The notes under the pieces: model-generated
The model's input: the letters and a program-made list of their open reading frames with translations, nothing else
What the model was told of the DNA's origin: nothing
Database searches by the model: none
Source of the DNA: Frateuria terrea
GTDB taxonomy: Bacteria > Pseudomonadota > Gammaproteobacteria > Xanthomonadales > Rhodanobacteraceae
DNA: 64,000 bases
Direction: 5' to 3'
Assembly (NCBI RefSeq): GCF_900115705.1
Contig: NZ_FOXL01000005.1
Span: forward strand, 352,454-416,453
Translations under genes and position numbers: made by a program
Part shown: positions 16,907-25,840 of the stretch, piece by piece
How positions within the stretch are numbered: the first letter of the stretch is position 1
Layout: each line of letters begins with the position of its first letter

Positions 16907-18115
16907 TCAAGGGCCAGCCTTGTTTCCACCCCCGCCATCCACGGCGCGCTTGATCGTGGCGACGAACTCGCGACGCGCGGCCACCAGCGCCTTGCCGGTG
17001 GCCTGCGGCCACGCCCCCACCTGGGCGATCACCAGCTTTCGCGCGGGATCGACGTACACCAGCTGGCCAAAGATGCCGATCGCCGCATAGCTGCCGTCGA
17101 CGTCGGTCCACCACAGGTAGCCATAGCCGCGGTCCGGCTCGTCGACGCCGGTCTGCTGGTGCACGGCACCCTGCAGCCATGCCTCGGCGATCGTCGCCTT
17201 GCCGTCGATGCGGCCGCCCTCGAGCATGAACTGTCCCAGCCGCGCGTAGTCGGCCAGGGTGGCCGACAGTCCGCTGCCGCCGGTATCGCTGCCGTCGCAC
17301 TCGTCCTTGATCCAGTAGGCATCGGCGGCCATGCCATACGGCTGCCAGATGGCCTGCGAGAGGTAGGCGGCCAGCGACCGGTGCGTGGCCCGCTGCACCA
17401 GGATGCCGAGCAGGTCGGTCTCGGCGGTGTTGTAGTTCCAGTGCGTCCCGGCCGGCCATTGCCGCGGGAGCCTGGCCAGGTACGACAGCACGTGCGCGCG
17501 GCCGTCGACACAGGTGCCCAGGTACATCTGCGCCACGTCGGACTTCGCGTCGGCGTAGTCCTCGTTCCAGCGCACGCCCGAGGTCATCGTCAGCAGCTGC
17601 TGCACCGTCACGTCGGCGTAGGCGGTATGGCGCAGTTCCGGGATGTAGGTGCCCAGCGTGTCGTCCATGCCGTGGATGTAACCCTGCTGCAGGGCGATGC
17701 CGAGCAGGGTCGAGGTGACCGACTTGGCGACCGAGAAGGACGTCCAGCGCTGCCCGGGCCCGAAACCCTTGGCGTACCGCTGCAGGCGGACATGGCCGTC
17801 CTGCAGCACCATCACGCCGGCGACGTGGTAGCGGTCCATGTAGCCCGCGAGCCAGGCCGAGGCGTCTTTCCCCGCGATGGCCAGCGGCCGGCCCGGCGGC
17901 AGCTCGCGGACGTGAGCGCCATGCGCGGCCCGGTCGCTCGGAAACAACGCGTACATCCGCGGAAAGCGCGCCTCGCGCTGCGCCTGGGTCCAGAACAGCA
18001 CGCCTTCGCGCTGCTGGCCAATGGTCGGGGTAGCCGGCCCGCTCGCCGCCAAAGGCATCGTGGTGGCAAGGCACAGCAGGCCGGCGAACAGGAGGACGGG
18101 GAATCTCAGGCGCAT
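16907..18115 (-). CDS. Exported serine hydrolase, 6-aminohexanoate-dimer hydrolase-like
   Basis: The 402-residue protein has a signal peptide (RLRFPVLLFAGLLCLATTMP) and a penicillin-recognising fold with nucleophile motif SVAK at 128-131, HWNYNTAE around Tyr228, and a C-terminal GYGYLWWTDVDGSYAAIG followed by GQLVYVDPARKLVIAQ. This is the nylon-oligomer-hydrolase/EstB-like branch of beta-lactamase-related enzymes, probably an amidase or esterase in the periplasm. The start at 18115 gives a clean signal peptide; 18145 (in-frame ATG) is the alternative. It is divergent from the hybrid kinase gene. Confidence 0.86.
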   Translation of the reverse strand: MRLRFPVLLFAGLLCLATTMPLAASGPATPTIGQQREGVLFWTQAQREARFPRMYALFPSDRAAHGAHVRELPPGRPLAIAGKDASAWLAGYMDRYHVAGVMVLQDGHVRLQRYAKGFGPGQRWTSFSVAKSVTSTLLGIALQQGYIHGMDDTLGTYIPELRHTAYADVTVQQLLTMTSGVRWNEDYADAKSDVAQMYLGTCVDGRAHVLSYLARLPRQWPAGTHWNYNTAETDLLGILVQRATHRSLAAYLSQAIWQPYGMAADAYWIKDECDGSDTGGSGLSATLADYARLGQFMLEGGRIDGKATIAEAWLQGAVHQQTGVDEPDRGYGYLWWTDVDGSYAAIGIFGQLVYVDPARKLVIAQVGAWPQATGKALVAARREFVATIKRAVDGGGGNKAGP

Positions 18116-18493
18116 GGCGAAGGCCGGCAGGTCCGGGTCTGCCATGTTAACGGGCCGTACGAGGATGCGTCCTCTTGCGGTCGCTGTGCTTGCTCGGGAC
18201 GCCGACGCTGCTGCCGCCATCACCTTCCGTTCGTGCCGAATGGGTTCAAATTACCTGGCAGATCAGGCATGCCGGGCGCCGAACGAGTGATTAAGGCGGT
18301 CTTGGCTAGGCTGCTCTGCCACTCAGGGGTTTCACCCGGACATCCTGCGCAGAGCGCCAGCGCGCCGCCCGGGTCGTCTGGCGCCGGATGCGCACCGTTG
18401 GCCTGGCACCACGCCAGGCGCCGCTTCAACCACCACGTGCGCTTTCGGCAGCAAAGGCCGCCTGAACTGCCCGCCCCCAGAAGAGAGAGCACC
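18116..18493. other. Divergent intergenic region upstream of hybrid kinase
   Basis: About 380 bases lie between the serine hydrolase and the histidine kinase. No gene is supported, although the kinase frame stays open through it. It contains the hairpin GCCTGGC-ACCAC-GCCAGGC at 18401-18419 and presumably both promoters. No riboswitch was recognised. Confidence 0.5.
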
Positions 18494-21061
18494 GTGCCCC
18501 TGCTGCCGGAACCGATGTCGCCCGAGGAAAGTTTTCTTGCCGGCGGAGGAAAGATCGGCGCTGCCATGCGCGTCCACGACTGGTCCGCTTCGCCGCTCGG
18601 CCACCCGTCCGCGTGGCCGCAATCGCTGCGCTCGGTGGTGAGCTTGCTGCTCAATTCGAAGTTCCCGATGTTCGTCGCCTGGGGACCGGAACTGGGTTTC
18701 CTCTACAACGATTCCTATGCCGAGATCCTCGGTGCCAAGCATCCGGGGGCACTGGGCAGCCGCTTCAGCGACATCTGGCGGGAAATCTGGCCCGACATCG
18801 CGCCGCTGATCGACGCGGCCATGTCCGGCGAGGCGGTGTACCGCGAAAACCTGCCGCTGCTGATGAACCGCAAGGGCTACGACGAGCAGACCTGGTTCAC
18901 CTTCTCCTATTCCCCGGTGTGGGACGAGAGCGGCCATATCGGGGGCATGTTCTGCGCCGTGGCCGAGACCACCGACCAGGTATTGGCCGTACGCCGCCAG
19001 CGCTTCCGCATCGAACTGGAAGATGCGCTGCGCGGCATCGACGAGCCGCGCGTCCTGGCCGAGCGGGCGGTCACCGCACTGGGCCGGCACCTGGGTGCCC
19101 AGCGTGTCGGCTACGCCAAGGTGCAACCCGATGGGGAGACCATCGCCTTCGACGCCTGCTTCGCCGATGGCGTGCAGCCACTCAATGGCAGCTTCGCGCT
19201 GGCGCCGTTCGGCGCGGAACGGTTGGCCCGCCAACGCGCCGGCCAGACCGAGGTCTGCGCCGACGTGGAAGCCACCACCGAGGCCGATCCGGCAGCCTGG
19301 CGCGCGATCGAAGCGCGCGCGTTCGTCTCCGTTCCGCTGGTCCGCGACAACCACTTCATCGCCACCTTCTACGTCAATTTCCGCGAATCCCATCGATGGA
19401 CCACGCAGGAGGTGGCATTGATCGAGGACGTGGCCACGCGCACCTGGGCCGCCATCGAGCAGGCAACGGCCGAGATCGCGCTGCGCCAGAGCGAGGCGCG
19501 GTTCCGCGCGCTGCTCACCACGGGCGCCTACTCGGTGTTCCGGATGAGCCCGGACTGGCGCGAGCTGCGCGAGCTTGACGGCCAGGGTTTCCTGGCCGAT
19601 ACCACCGAGCCGAGCGCGGGCTGGCTGGCAACCTACGTCCATCCCGACGACCAGCCGCAGGTATCCGCAGCCATCCGCGAGGCGCTGGCGACCAGGAGCA
19701 TGTTCGAGTCCGAGCACCGGGTCCGCCAGGCCGACGGCAGCCTGGGCTGGACCCATGCTCGCGCGGTGCCGATGCTCGACAGCGCCGGTCGGGTCACCGA
19801 GTGGTTTGGGGCGGCAAGCGATGCCACCGCGCGCAAGCGAGGCGAGGAGGCGCTGCGCCAGCTCACCGCCGAGCTCGAACAGCGCGTCGCCATCGCGGTG
19901 GAGGAGCGCCAGGCGGCGCTGGCCCAGATCCACGAAATGCAGAAGATGGAAACCATCGGGCAGCTCACCGGGGGCGTCGCGCACGACTTCAACAACCTCC
20001 TGACACCGATCCTGGGCGCGCTCGATACCCTCGGCCGCAAGCTCGACGGCGACGAGCGCGCCCGCCGGATGACCGCCGGCGGCCTGCAGGCGGCCGAGCG
20101 CGCACGGACGCTGATCCAGCGGCTGCTCGCCTTCTCCCGGCGCCAGCATCTGGCCCCGCGACCGGTCGACGTGCCCCGGCTCCTGTCCGGGTTTGCCGAC
20201 ATGGCGTCGCGTTCGATCGGGCCGGGCATCCAGCTTTCAGTGAGCTGCGCGGCACAACTGCCGCCGGCACTGGTCGATCCCAACCAGCTGGAGCTGGCGT
20301 TGCTCAACCTCGTGGTCAACGCCCGCGACGCGATGCCCGACGGTGGCGAGCTGGCGATCCGCGTGACTGAGGAGGAGGTCCCGCGCAAGGTCGGGCTGGG
20401 CGAGGGACGATTCCTCCGTTTCGCGGTCACCGACACCGGCGTGGGCATGGATGCGATGACGGTCAAGCGCGCGATCGATCCGTTTTTCACGACCAAGGGC
20501 GTGGGCCGCGGCACCGGGCTCGGGCTGTCCTCGGTGCACGGCCTGGCGGCCCAGTCCGGCGGCGATTTCGCGCTCGACAGCCAGCCCGGCCGCGGTACCA
20601 CGGCGACGCTGTGGCTGCCGGTATCGGGCGACGTGCTGTCCGATCCCGACCACGCCGCCAACGACGCCGTGATCCCCCGTGCCGCCGGGGAGACCGTGTT
20701 GCTGGTCGACGACGAAGACCTGGTCCGTGGCGGCACGGCCGACATGCTGGCCGACGCGGGATACACGGTAGTGTCGGTCGGCTCCGGCTTCGAGGCGCTG
20801 CAGAAAATCCACACCGGCCTGGTCTTCGATGCGCTGGTCACCGACTACGCCATGCCCGGCATGACCGGCGCCGAACTGGCGCGCGAGATACGCCGCCTGC
20901 GGCCGGACACCCCGACCCTGATGATCACCGGCTTCGCCACCCTCACCGACCGCGAGGCCGGCGGCCTGCCCCGCCTGGCCAAACCTTTCCGCCAGGCCGA
21001 ACTGGTCGGCACGCTGGCCGACCTGCTGGAGACGGACAAGGGGAGTGCGCAGCTGGCGTAG
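18494..21061 (+). CDS. Hybrid sensor histidine kinase (PAS-GAF-PAS-HisKA-HATPase-REC)
   Basis: This 855-residue cytoplasmic protein has no membrane segment. From the N-terminus it shows a PAS-like sensor (about 25-160, FVAWGPELGFLYNDSYAEIL), a GAF domain (about 180-320), a second PAS (about 335-455, with WFGAASDATARKRGEEAL as the PAC end) and a HisKA H-box GGVAHDFNNLL near 490-500. The ATPase follows, with N-box NLVVNARDA near 607, DTGVGM near 648 and GRGTGLGLSS near 673. A receiver domain runs from 733 (VLLVDDEDLVR) with phosphoacceptor Asp in VTDYAMPG near 783. No output response regulator is next to it. The start is GTG 18494 with AGAAGAGAG upstream; ATG 18515 is the alternative. Confidence 0.88.
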   Translation: MPLLPEPMSPEESFLAGGGKIGAAMRVHDWSASPLGHPSAWPQSLRSVVSLLLNSKFPMFVAWGPELGFLYNDSYAEILGAKHPGALGSRFSDIWREIWPDIAPLIDAAMSGEAVYRENLPLLMNRKGYDEQTWFTFSYSPVWDESGHIGGMFCAVAETTDQVLAVRRQRFRIELEDALRGIDEPRVLAERAVTALGRHLGAQRVGYAKVQPDGETIAFDACFADGVQPLNGSFALAPFGAERLARQRAGQTEVCADVEATTEADPAAWRAIEARAFVSVPLVRDNHFIATFYVNFRESHRWTTQEVALIEDVATRTWAAIEQATAEIALRQSEARFRALLTTGAYSVFRMSPDWRELRELDGQGFLADTTEPSAGWLATYVHPDDQPQVSAAIREALATRSMFESEHRVRQADGSLGWTHARAVPMLDSAGRVTEWFGAASDATARKRGEEALRQLTAELEQRVAIAVEERQAALAQIHEMQKMETIGQLTGGVAHDFNNLLTPILGALDTLGRKLDGDERARRMTAGGLQAAERARTLIQRLLAFSRRQHLAPRPVDVPRLLSGFADMASRSIGPGIQLSVSCAAQLPPALVDPNQLELALLNLVVNARDAMPDGGELAIRVTEEEVPRKVGLGEGRFLRFAVTDTGVGMDAMTVKRAIDPFFTTKGVGRGTGLGLSSVHGLAAQSGGDFALDSQPGRGTTATLWLPVSGDVLSDPDHAANDAVIPRAAGETVLLVDDEDLVRGGTADMLADAGYTVVSVGSGFEALQKIHTGLVFDALVTDYAMPGMTGAELAREIRRLRPDTPTLMITGFATLTDREAGGLPRLAKPFRQAELVGTLADLLETDKGSAQLA

Positions 21062-21226
21062 CGGGTACCGTGCCTTTCATTCGCTGGTGTCGAGGCAGGG
21101 CCACCGAAGTTGCCGCGTGGCCTCCTGCGAGCCGCCGGGACGGCACTCGGATAGCCGCTCCGAAAGCATCCAGCCGAAAGCCCGCTTCGAAAGTTGGCCG
21201 AAAAGTGCCGCGCTTAGTCTCGCGGC

Positions 21227-22837
21227 ATGCCTACACGCCCGGCCCTTACCTGGACTGCATACGCACCCGCGGTTGCGCTGGTCTTGCTGCTGGTCATGCG
21301 CGTGCTCTGGCTCGATGCCTTTCCGCTGAACTCGGACGAGCCCCAGCACGCCCATGTCGCCTGGAGCATCGCCCAGGGACAAGTCCCCTATCGCGACGTG
21401 TTCGACAACCACGGCCCATTGTTTGCGCTGCTCTATGCGCCGCTCATGCGCGCCCTGGGCGAGCGCGCGGACATCCTCTGGTGGCTGCGCCTGGCGGTGA
21501 TCCCCTGGTATGTGCTGGCCGTCTTCGCCACCTGGCGCATGGCCCGGGCCCTGTACCGGCCAGCCGTGGCGGATGCGGCGGTGCTGCTTGCCGCATTGAG
21601 CCAGGAGTTTTTCGTCAAGACCGGCCAGTTCCGCACGGACGACGCCTGGGCGGCGCTATGGCTCGGCGCGCTCGCCCTGGCGTCGACCTCCCGCCGGTCC
21701 GCCGCGCGCTGGCTGCTCGCGGGACTGTGCGTGGGCGCGGCCTTGTCCATTTCGCAGAAGACCTTGCCGCTGCTTGCCACCTCACTGGTCGCCGCAGGCT
21801 GCGTCTGGCTGACCGCGGCACGCAAGCTGACCCGGCCGGTCGCCCGATGTGCGCTGGCCTTCGTGGCCGGGGGCCTGGCGGTCCCCGCTGCCCTCACCTT
21901 GTGGCTGGCCTCCCTGCACGATCTCGCATGGGCCTGGCGCGACCTCATCGCCTATGGCCTGGCGCCCACCGGCGGGCCCAGCCATGCCTGGCGGCAAGTG
22001 GTCTATTCCGTGTTGCTGCTGCTGATCGCGGCCGTGGCCACGCACCGCATGCGCCGGTTGGAGGGAACCCAGGCCCGGTGGCGTGCGTTCCTCGCCGTGC
22101 AGGGTTTGCTGTACGCACTGCTGATCTGGGTGGCCTGGCCACTGTCCACGCCGCAGGACTTCCTGCCGGTCATCCCCACGCTCATGCTGGTGGTGGCCGC
22201 GGCGATCGCATCGCGGCTCGCCGGCGACCCTTTCGGCAAGCGCACCAGCATCGCGGTCGTGAGCGTGCTCGTGCTCCTGGAAGTGGTCGCCCTGGTGCAG
22301 CGCGCGCCACCCTGGACAGATGCGCTGGCCGGCGAGCGCGCCGAACTGGCGGTGGTGTTGGCCAACACCGACCCTGGCGACACGGTGATGGACGCCAAGA
22401 GCGGAGCGATCTTCCGGCCGCGGCCCTACTACCCCGTCATCGAAAGCCTGGCGCTGCGGCGCCTGCGCGTCGGGCTGATGGGCGACACGATCGCCGGCGC
22501 ACTCGTCGCCCACCGTACGATGGTCGTCATCCCCGACCGCGTGCCTGCAGACGATCTGGCCTTCGTCCGGCGCAACTACCTGCCAGGCCCTGCGGACGTC
22601 TATATGGCCGGGCAGGTGTTGCCCGCGAGGGCGCAGCGGTTTGACATCGCAGTGCCGGGCCCATACATCCTGAGCGACGGCACCCGCCCGGTTGCGGCAG
22701 GTATCGACGGCCACCCGCCGGCGAGCCGGTGGAACCTCTCTGCCGGTTCCCACATCCTCACCCACGGGGCCAGCGGACCGCTGGTGCTGTGCTGGAGCAA
22801 GGCGTGGCAGCGAGGCTGGCGGCCCAACGTCGGCTGA
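21227..22837 (+). CDS. GT39/ArnT-like membrane glycosyltransferase
   Basis: The 536-residue protein has about ten hydrophobic segments and an N-terminal periplasmic loop FPLNSDEPQHAHVAWSIAQG followed by QVPYRDVFDNHGPLF. The DE pair and the following NHGPL are the acidic catalytic motif of GT-C glycosyltransferases (families 39/83), which use polyprenyl-phosphate sugars outside the inner membrane. Such enzymes decorate lipid A, glycans or proteins; the acceptor is unknown. The soluble C-terminal part (about 390-530) is not recognised. It lies downstream of the hybrid kinase but more than 160 bases away. Confidence 0.8.
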   Translation: MPTRPALTWTAYAPAVALVLLLVMRVLWLDAFPLNSDEPQHAHVAWSIAQGQVPYRDVFDNHGPLFALLYAPLMRALGERADILWWLRLAVIPWYVLAVFATWRMARALYRPAVADAAVLLAALSQEFFVKTGQFRTDDAWAALWLGALALASTSRRSAARWLLAGLCVGAALSISQKTLPLLATSLVAAGCVWLTAARKLTRPVARCALAFVAGGLAVPAALTLWLASLHDLAWAWRDLIAYGLAPTGGPSHAWRQVVYSVLLLLIAAVATHRMRRLEGTQARWRAFLAVQGLLYALLIWVAWPLSTPQDFLPVIPTLMLVVAAAIASRLAGDPFGKRTSIAVVSVLVLLEVVALVQRAPPWTDALAGERAELAVVLANTDPGDTVMDAKSGAIFRPRPYYPVIESLALRRLRVGLMGDTIAGALVAHRTMVVIPDRVPADDLAFVRRNYLPGPADVYMAGQVLPARAQRFDIAVPGPYILSDGTRPVAAGIDGHPPASRWNLSAGSHILTHGASGPLVLCWSKAWQRGWRPNVG

Positions 22838-23021
22838 GCGTGGCGGCGCTACCGATCCGGCAAACCGCCCGGACAAGCAGGCCTCGATCAGCCACATCAT
22901 CGACCACGCTGAACCCGGACGCGCGGAAAATCCGACGTGCAGTTACGCTCGGCGATGGCACAGGTGAGCATGTTTCCGCCCGTGCTGCGCATACGTGCGG
23001 CCATACAAGCGAGGAGATTCC

Positions 23022-24662
23022 ATGATGCGCACCGACCGTCGATCCGCCTCCCCGTTCCGGATGCGCCGCATCCTCGGCGCGCTGCTCGCCCTTGCCGGTC
23101 CGATGACGGTGGCCGCCGCGCGCGGTGCCGACCTGCCGCCGCGGGTCTCGGTGGATCAAGGCACGCTCGAGGGCAGGCGGGTGCGCCTTAACGACTCGAT
23201 GCTGCTGGAGTTCCAGGGCATCCCATACGCGGCGCCGCCACTGGGCGAACTGCGCTGGAAGCCCCCGCAACCGGTGGCCTCGTGGCAAGGCGTGCGCAAG
23301 GCGACCCGTTTCGCGGCGCGCTGCATGCAGCTGCCGCTGTTCGGCGACATGGTGTTCCGCTCCAACGGCATGAGCGAGGACTGCCTGTATCTCAATGTGT
23401 GGACACCCGCCCGCGACGCGCAGGCAGCCCTGCCCGTGCTCGTCTACTTCTACGGCGGCGGCTTCGCCGGCGGCGATGGCTCGGAGAACCGCTACGACGG
23501 CGCCAGCCTGGCCAGCCGCGGCATCGTCACGGTGACGATCAACTACCGCCTGGGCGTGTTCGGCTTCCTGGCCCTGCCCGAGCTGGCCGCAGAATCCCCC
23601 GCGCACGCGAGCGGCAACTACGGCCTGCTCGACCAGAACGCCGCGTTGCGCTGGGTCAAGGCCAACATCGCCCGCTTCGGCGGCGACCCGAAGCGGATCA
23701 CCATTGGCGGCGAATCGGCCGGTTCCATCTCGGTCAACGCGCACATGGCCTCGCCAATGTCGCGCGGGCTGATCGCCGGCGCGATCGGCGAGAGCGGCGC
23801 ATTGATTGCGCCGATCGCCCCGCAGCCCCAGGCCGAGGCGCAAAAGCAGGGCACCGCGTTCATGCGCAAGGCCGGCGCCACCACGCTCGCCGCGCTTCGC
23901 GCCATGCCGGCCGCCGCCCTGCTCGCGGCAAGCGCCGCGCCGGCACAGGAGATGGACCCGGACATCGACGGCCTGTTCCTCACCGAGCCACCCGCCGCCA
24001 CCTTCGCGCGTGGCGACCAGGCCGGCGTACCGCTGCTGCTGGGCAGCAACACCCAGGAAGGCTTCTACCCGAACCTGCTCGGCAAGCTGCCGCCGACGCC
24101 GGCGAACTACCGCGCGGCCATCACGCGGATCTTCGGCGACCAGGCCGATCGTGCGCTGGCGCTGTACCCCGGCCGCGATCAAGCGCAGGTCGAGCGTTCC
24201 GCCACCGACCTGGCAGGCGACCTGTTCATCGCGCACAGCACCTGGCGCTGGATGGACCTGCAGCGGCGCACCGCCGACGCCCCGGTGTACTTCTACCTGT
24301 TCGCCCGCCCGCGCCCGGCCAAGCGCCATCCGTCACCCGGCGAGCGGCCCGATCCGGGCGCCGTGCACAGCGGCGAGATCGAATACGCGCTGGGCAACCT
24401 GGACAGCAACCCGGTGTATGCCTGGACGCCGGCCGATCACAAGGTTTCTCGCGTCTTCGAGGGCTACGTCGAACACTTCATCAAGACCGGCAACCCGAAC
24501 GGCCACGGCCTGCCCGCATGGCCGGCCGTGAGCAAGGCCGGCGGTCCCGTAGCGCGGCAGCGGATCGACGTCGACACCCGCACCGTCCATGACACCGGCG
24601 CGGCCCGCCAGGCGTTCCTGCAGTCGTTCCTCGCCACGCATCCGGCGATCGAGTTGCCCTGA
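23022..24662 (+). CDS. Exported type B carboxylesterase
   Basis: This 546-residue alpha/beta hydrolase has an N-terminal signal sequence (residues about 12-35). The family hallmarks are FQGIPYAAPPLGELRW, the first conserved SEDCLYLNVWTP with Cys, the oxyanion FYGGGFAGG, and the nucleophile elbow GGESAGS with Ser232. The catalytic His is probably in AVHSGEIEYALGN, with the acid in NTQEGFYPN or nearby. These enzymes cleave carboxylic esters. GAGGAGATTCC precedes ATG 23022. No operon partner; a DUF5996 gene converges from the right. Confidence 0.9.
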   Translation: MMRTDRRSASPFRMRRILGALLALAGPMTVAAARGADLPPRVSVDQGTLEGRRVRLNDSMLLEFQGIPYAAPPLGELRWKPPQPVASWQGVRKATRFAARCMQLPLFGDMVFRSNGMSEDCLYLNVWTPARDAQAALPVLVYFYGGGFAGGDGSENRYDGASLASRGIVTVTINYRLGVFGFLALPELAAESPAHASGNYGLLDQNAALRWVKANIARFGGDPKRITIGGESAGSISVNAHMASPMSRGLIAGAIGESGALIAPIAPQPQAEAQKQGTAFMRKAGATTLAALRAMPAAALLAASAAPAQEMDPDIDGLFLTEPPAATFARGDQAGVPLLLGSNTQEGFYPNLLGKLPPTPANYRAAITRIFGDQADRALALYPGRDQAQVERSATDLAGDLFIAHSTWRWMDLQRRTADAPVYFYLFARPRPAKRHPSPGERPDPGAVHSGEIEYALGNLDSNPVYAWTPADHKVSRVFEGYVEHFIKTGNPNGHGLPAWPAVSKAGGPVARQRIDVDTRTVHDTGAARQAFLQSFLATHPAIELP

Positions 24663-24800
24663 CGGAGCCGGACACGACGCACGCGCCGAAGGGCGGGAAA
24701 TCCCGCCGCCCCGTTGCGCTTTTGATTCCGGGAAACCTCGAATAGCCCGCACAAGACAGCGAGCCCGTTTCCGGGGTTTTCCCTTGATCACGCCGTCGAT

Positions 24801-25700
24801 TTACTCCGGCGTCCGCTCCAAGGCGGCGATATCCCACTGCCCGCGCTCGGCGGCCGCGCGCCAGGTGCTTTGCAGGAACGCGCACAACGCGCTTTCCGGG
24901 GAGGCGGCCGCCCGCATCGCGGCATACGGCAGGATGAATTCGCTCAGTTGAGGATGGAAGTAGGCCTCAGCCGGTTTTACCGGCGCGTTGGCCAGCCCGT
25001 CCGGCTGCGGTACGGCGTAGGCGTAGAAAGCCGGTTCCAGCACCGGCGCGCTGCCGGGCCAGAAACCGTGGCTGATCACCTCGTGGGAATACGCCTCCCG
25101 TTGGAAAGCCGGCCCTTCACGCGCAGGTGCGCGACGACCGGAAAAGCGCGTCACCGCCAGGTCGAAGCTGCCCCAGAAGAAGTTTACCGGGCTGCTCTTG
25201 CCGACATAGTCGCAGCGCCATGCCGAGAACACGCGATCGACCTGCACCAGGATCCGCCAAAAGCGCTGCGCCCAGGCGGCCTCGTAGCTGCAGTGGCGGG
25301 TGTCTTCATCCAGCCGCACCGGCGTGGGAACCTCCACCGCGACGGGCCAGATGCGCACCACCAGGCCCATGTCGCGCAACACGTCCATCAACGCCCGATA
25401 GAAATCGGAAACGCTGCGGGGCTTGAGCGCGACCTGGCCGAACTGGCCGTCGCTGCAGGTGATCGCCAGCACGTGGTCGATGAAATCGAACGCGAGTACG
25501 AACGACCTCGACCCCTGCGGCAGCATCCCGGTCGCCAGACCGCGCGCGGTCACGTGCAGGGCGACGCCCCAGCAATGGTTGAGCGGCGGCGCGAGCGCCA
25601 GCGCGATCTTGCCCACCACTTGCGACCACAGGTGCAAGGTCTGGCAGGTCTCGCACCAGTCGTCGTAAGGCAGGGCGGGCCACGTTTCGTCGTTGGACAT
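24801..25700 (-). CDS. DUF5996 family protein
   Basis: The 299-residue protein begins WPALPYDDWCETCQTLHLWS, which is the DUF5996 opening (LPxxxWxxTxxTLHLWxQIVGKxRL-like). It continues VALHVTARGLATGMLP and then FDFIDHVLAITCSDG. The middle contains WRILVQVDRVFSAW and FFWGSFDLAVTRFSGRRAP, and AYSHEVISHGFWPG follows. The pattern of conserved Trp, His and Arg suggests an enzyme, but no reaction is known for the family. GGAGGCG precedes the ATG at 25700. It is convergent with the carboxylesterase. Confidence 0.83.
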   Translation of the reverse strand: MSNDETWPALPYDDWCETCQTLHLWSQVVGKIALALAPPLNHCWGVALHVTARGLATGMLPQGSRSFVLAFDFIDHVLAITCSDGQFGQVALKPRSVSDFYRALMDVLRDMGLVVRIWPVAVEVPTPVRLDEDTRHCSYEAAWAQRFWRILVQVDRVFSAWRCDYVGKSSPVNFFWGSFDLAVTRFSGRRAPAREGPAFQREAYSHEVISHGFWPGSAPVLEPAFYAYAVPQPDGLANAPVKPAEAYFHPQLSEFILPYAAMRAAASPESALCAFLQSTWRAAAERGQWDIAALERTPE

Positions 25701-25840
25701 GCAACGCCTCCGCCGGGTGCGTAATGCACTGATCATCGCGAGGATCGGTCACCGCATGGAGCGTACGTCCGCGGGGTGTGCAAGACGCGTAAGCGGCGGA
25801 AGCGAGGCGCCGACAGGGCGCCTCGCGATACCGATATCAC

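Noticed and set aside
16701-18074. Upstream extension of the FkbM frame
   Set aside because: It is a shadow of the serine hydrolase at 16907-18115 in another frame; the methyltransferase starts at 16700.
16889-18493. Upstream extension of the hybrid kinase frame
   Set aside because: This part is antisense to the serine hydrolase and has no domain character; the kinase begins near 18494.
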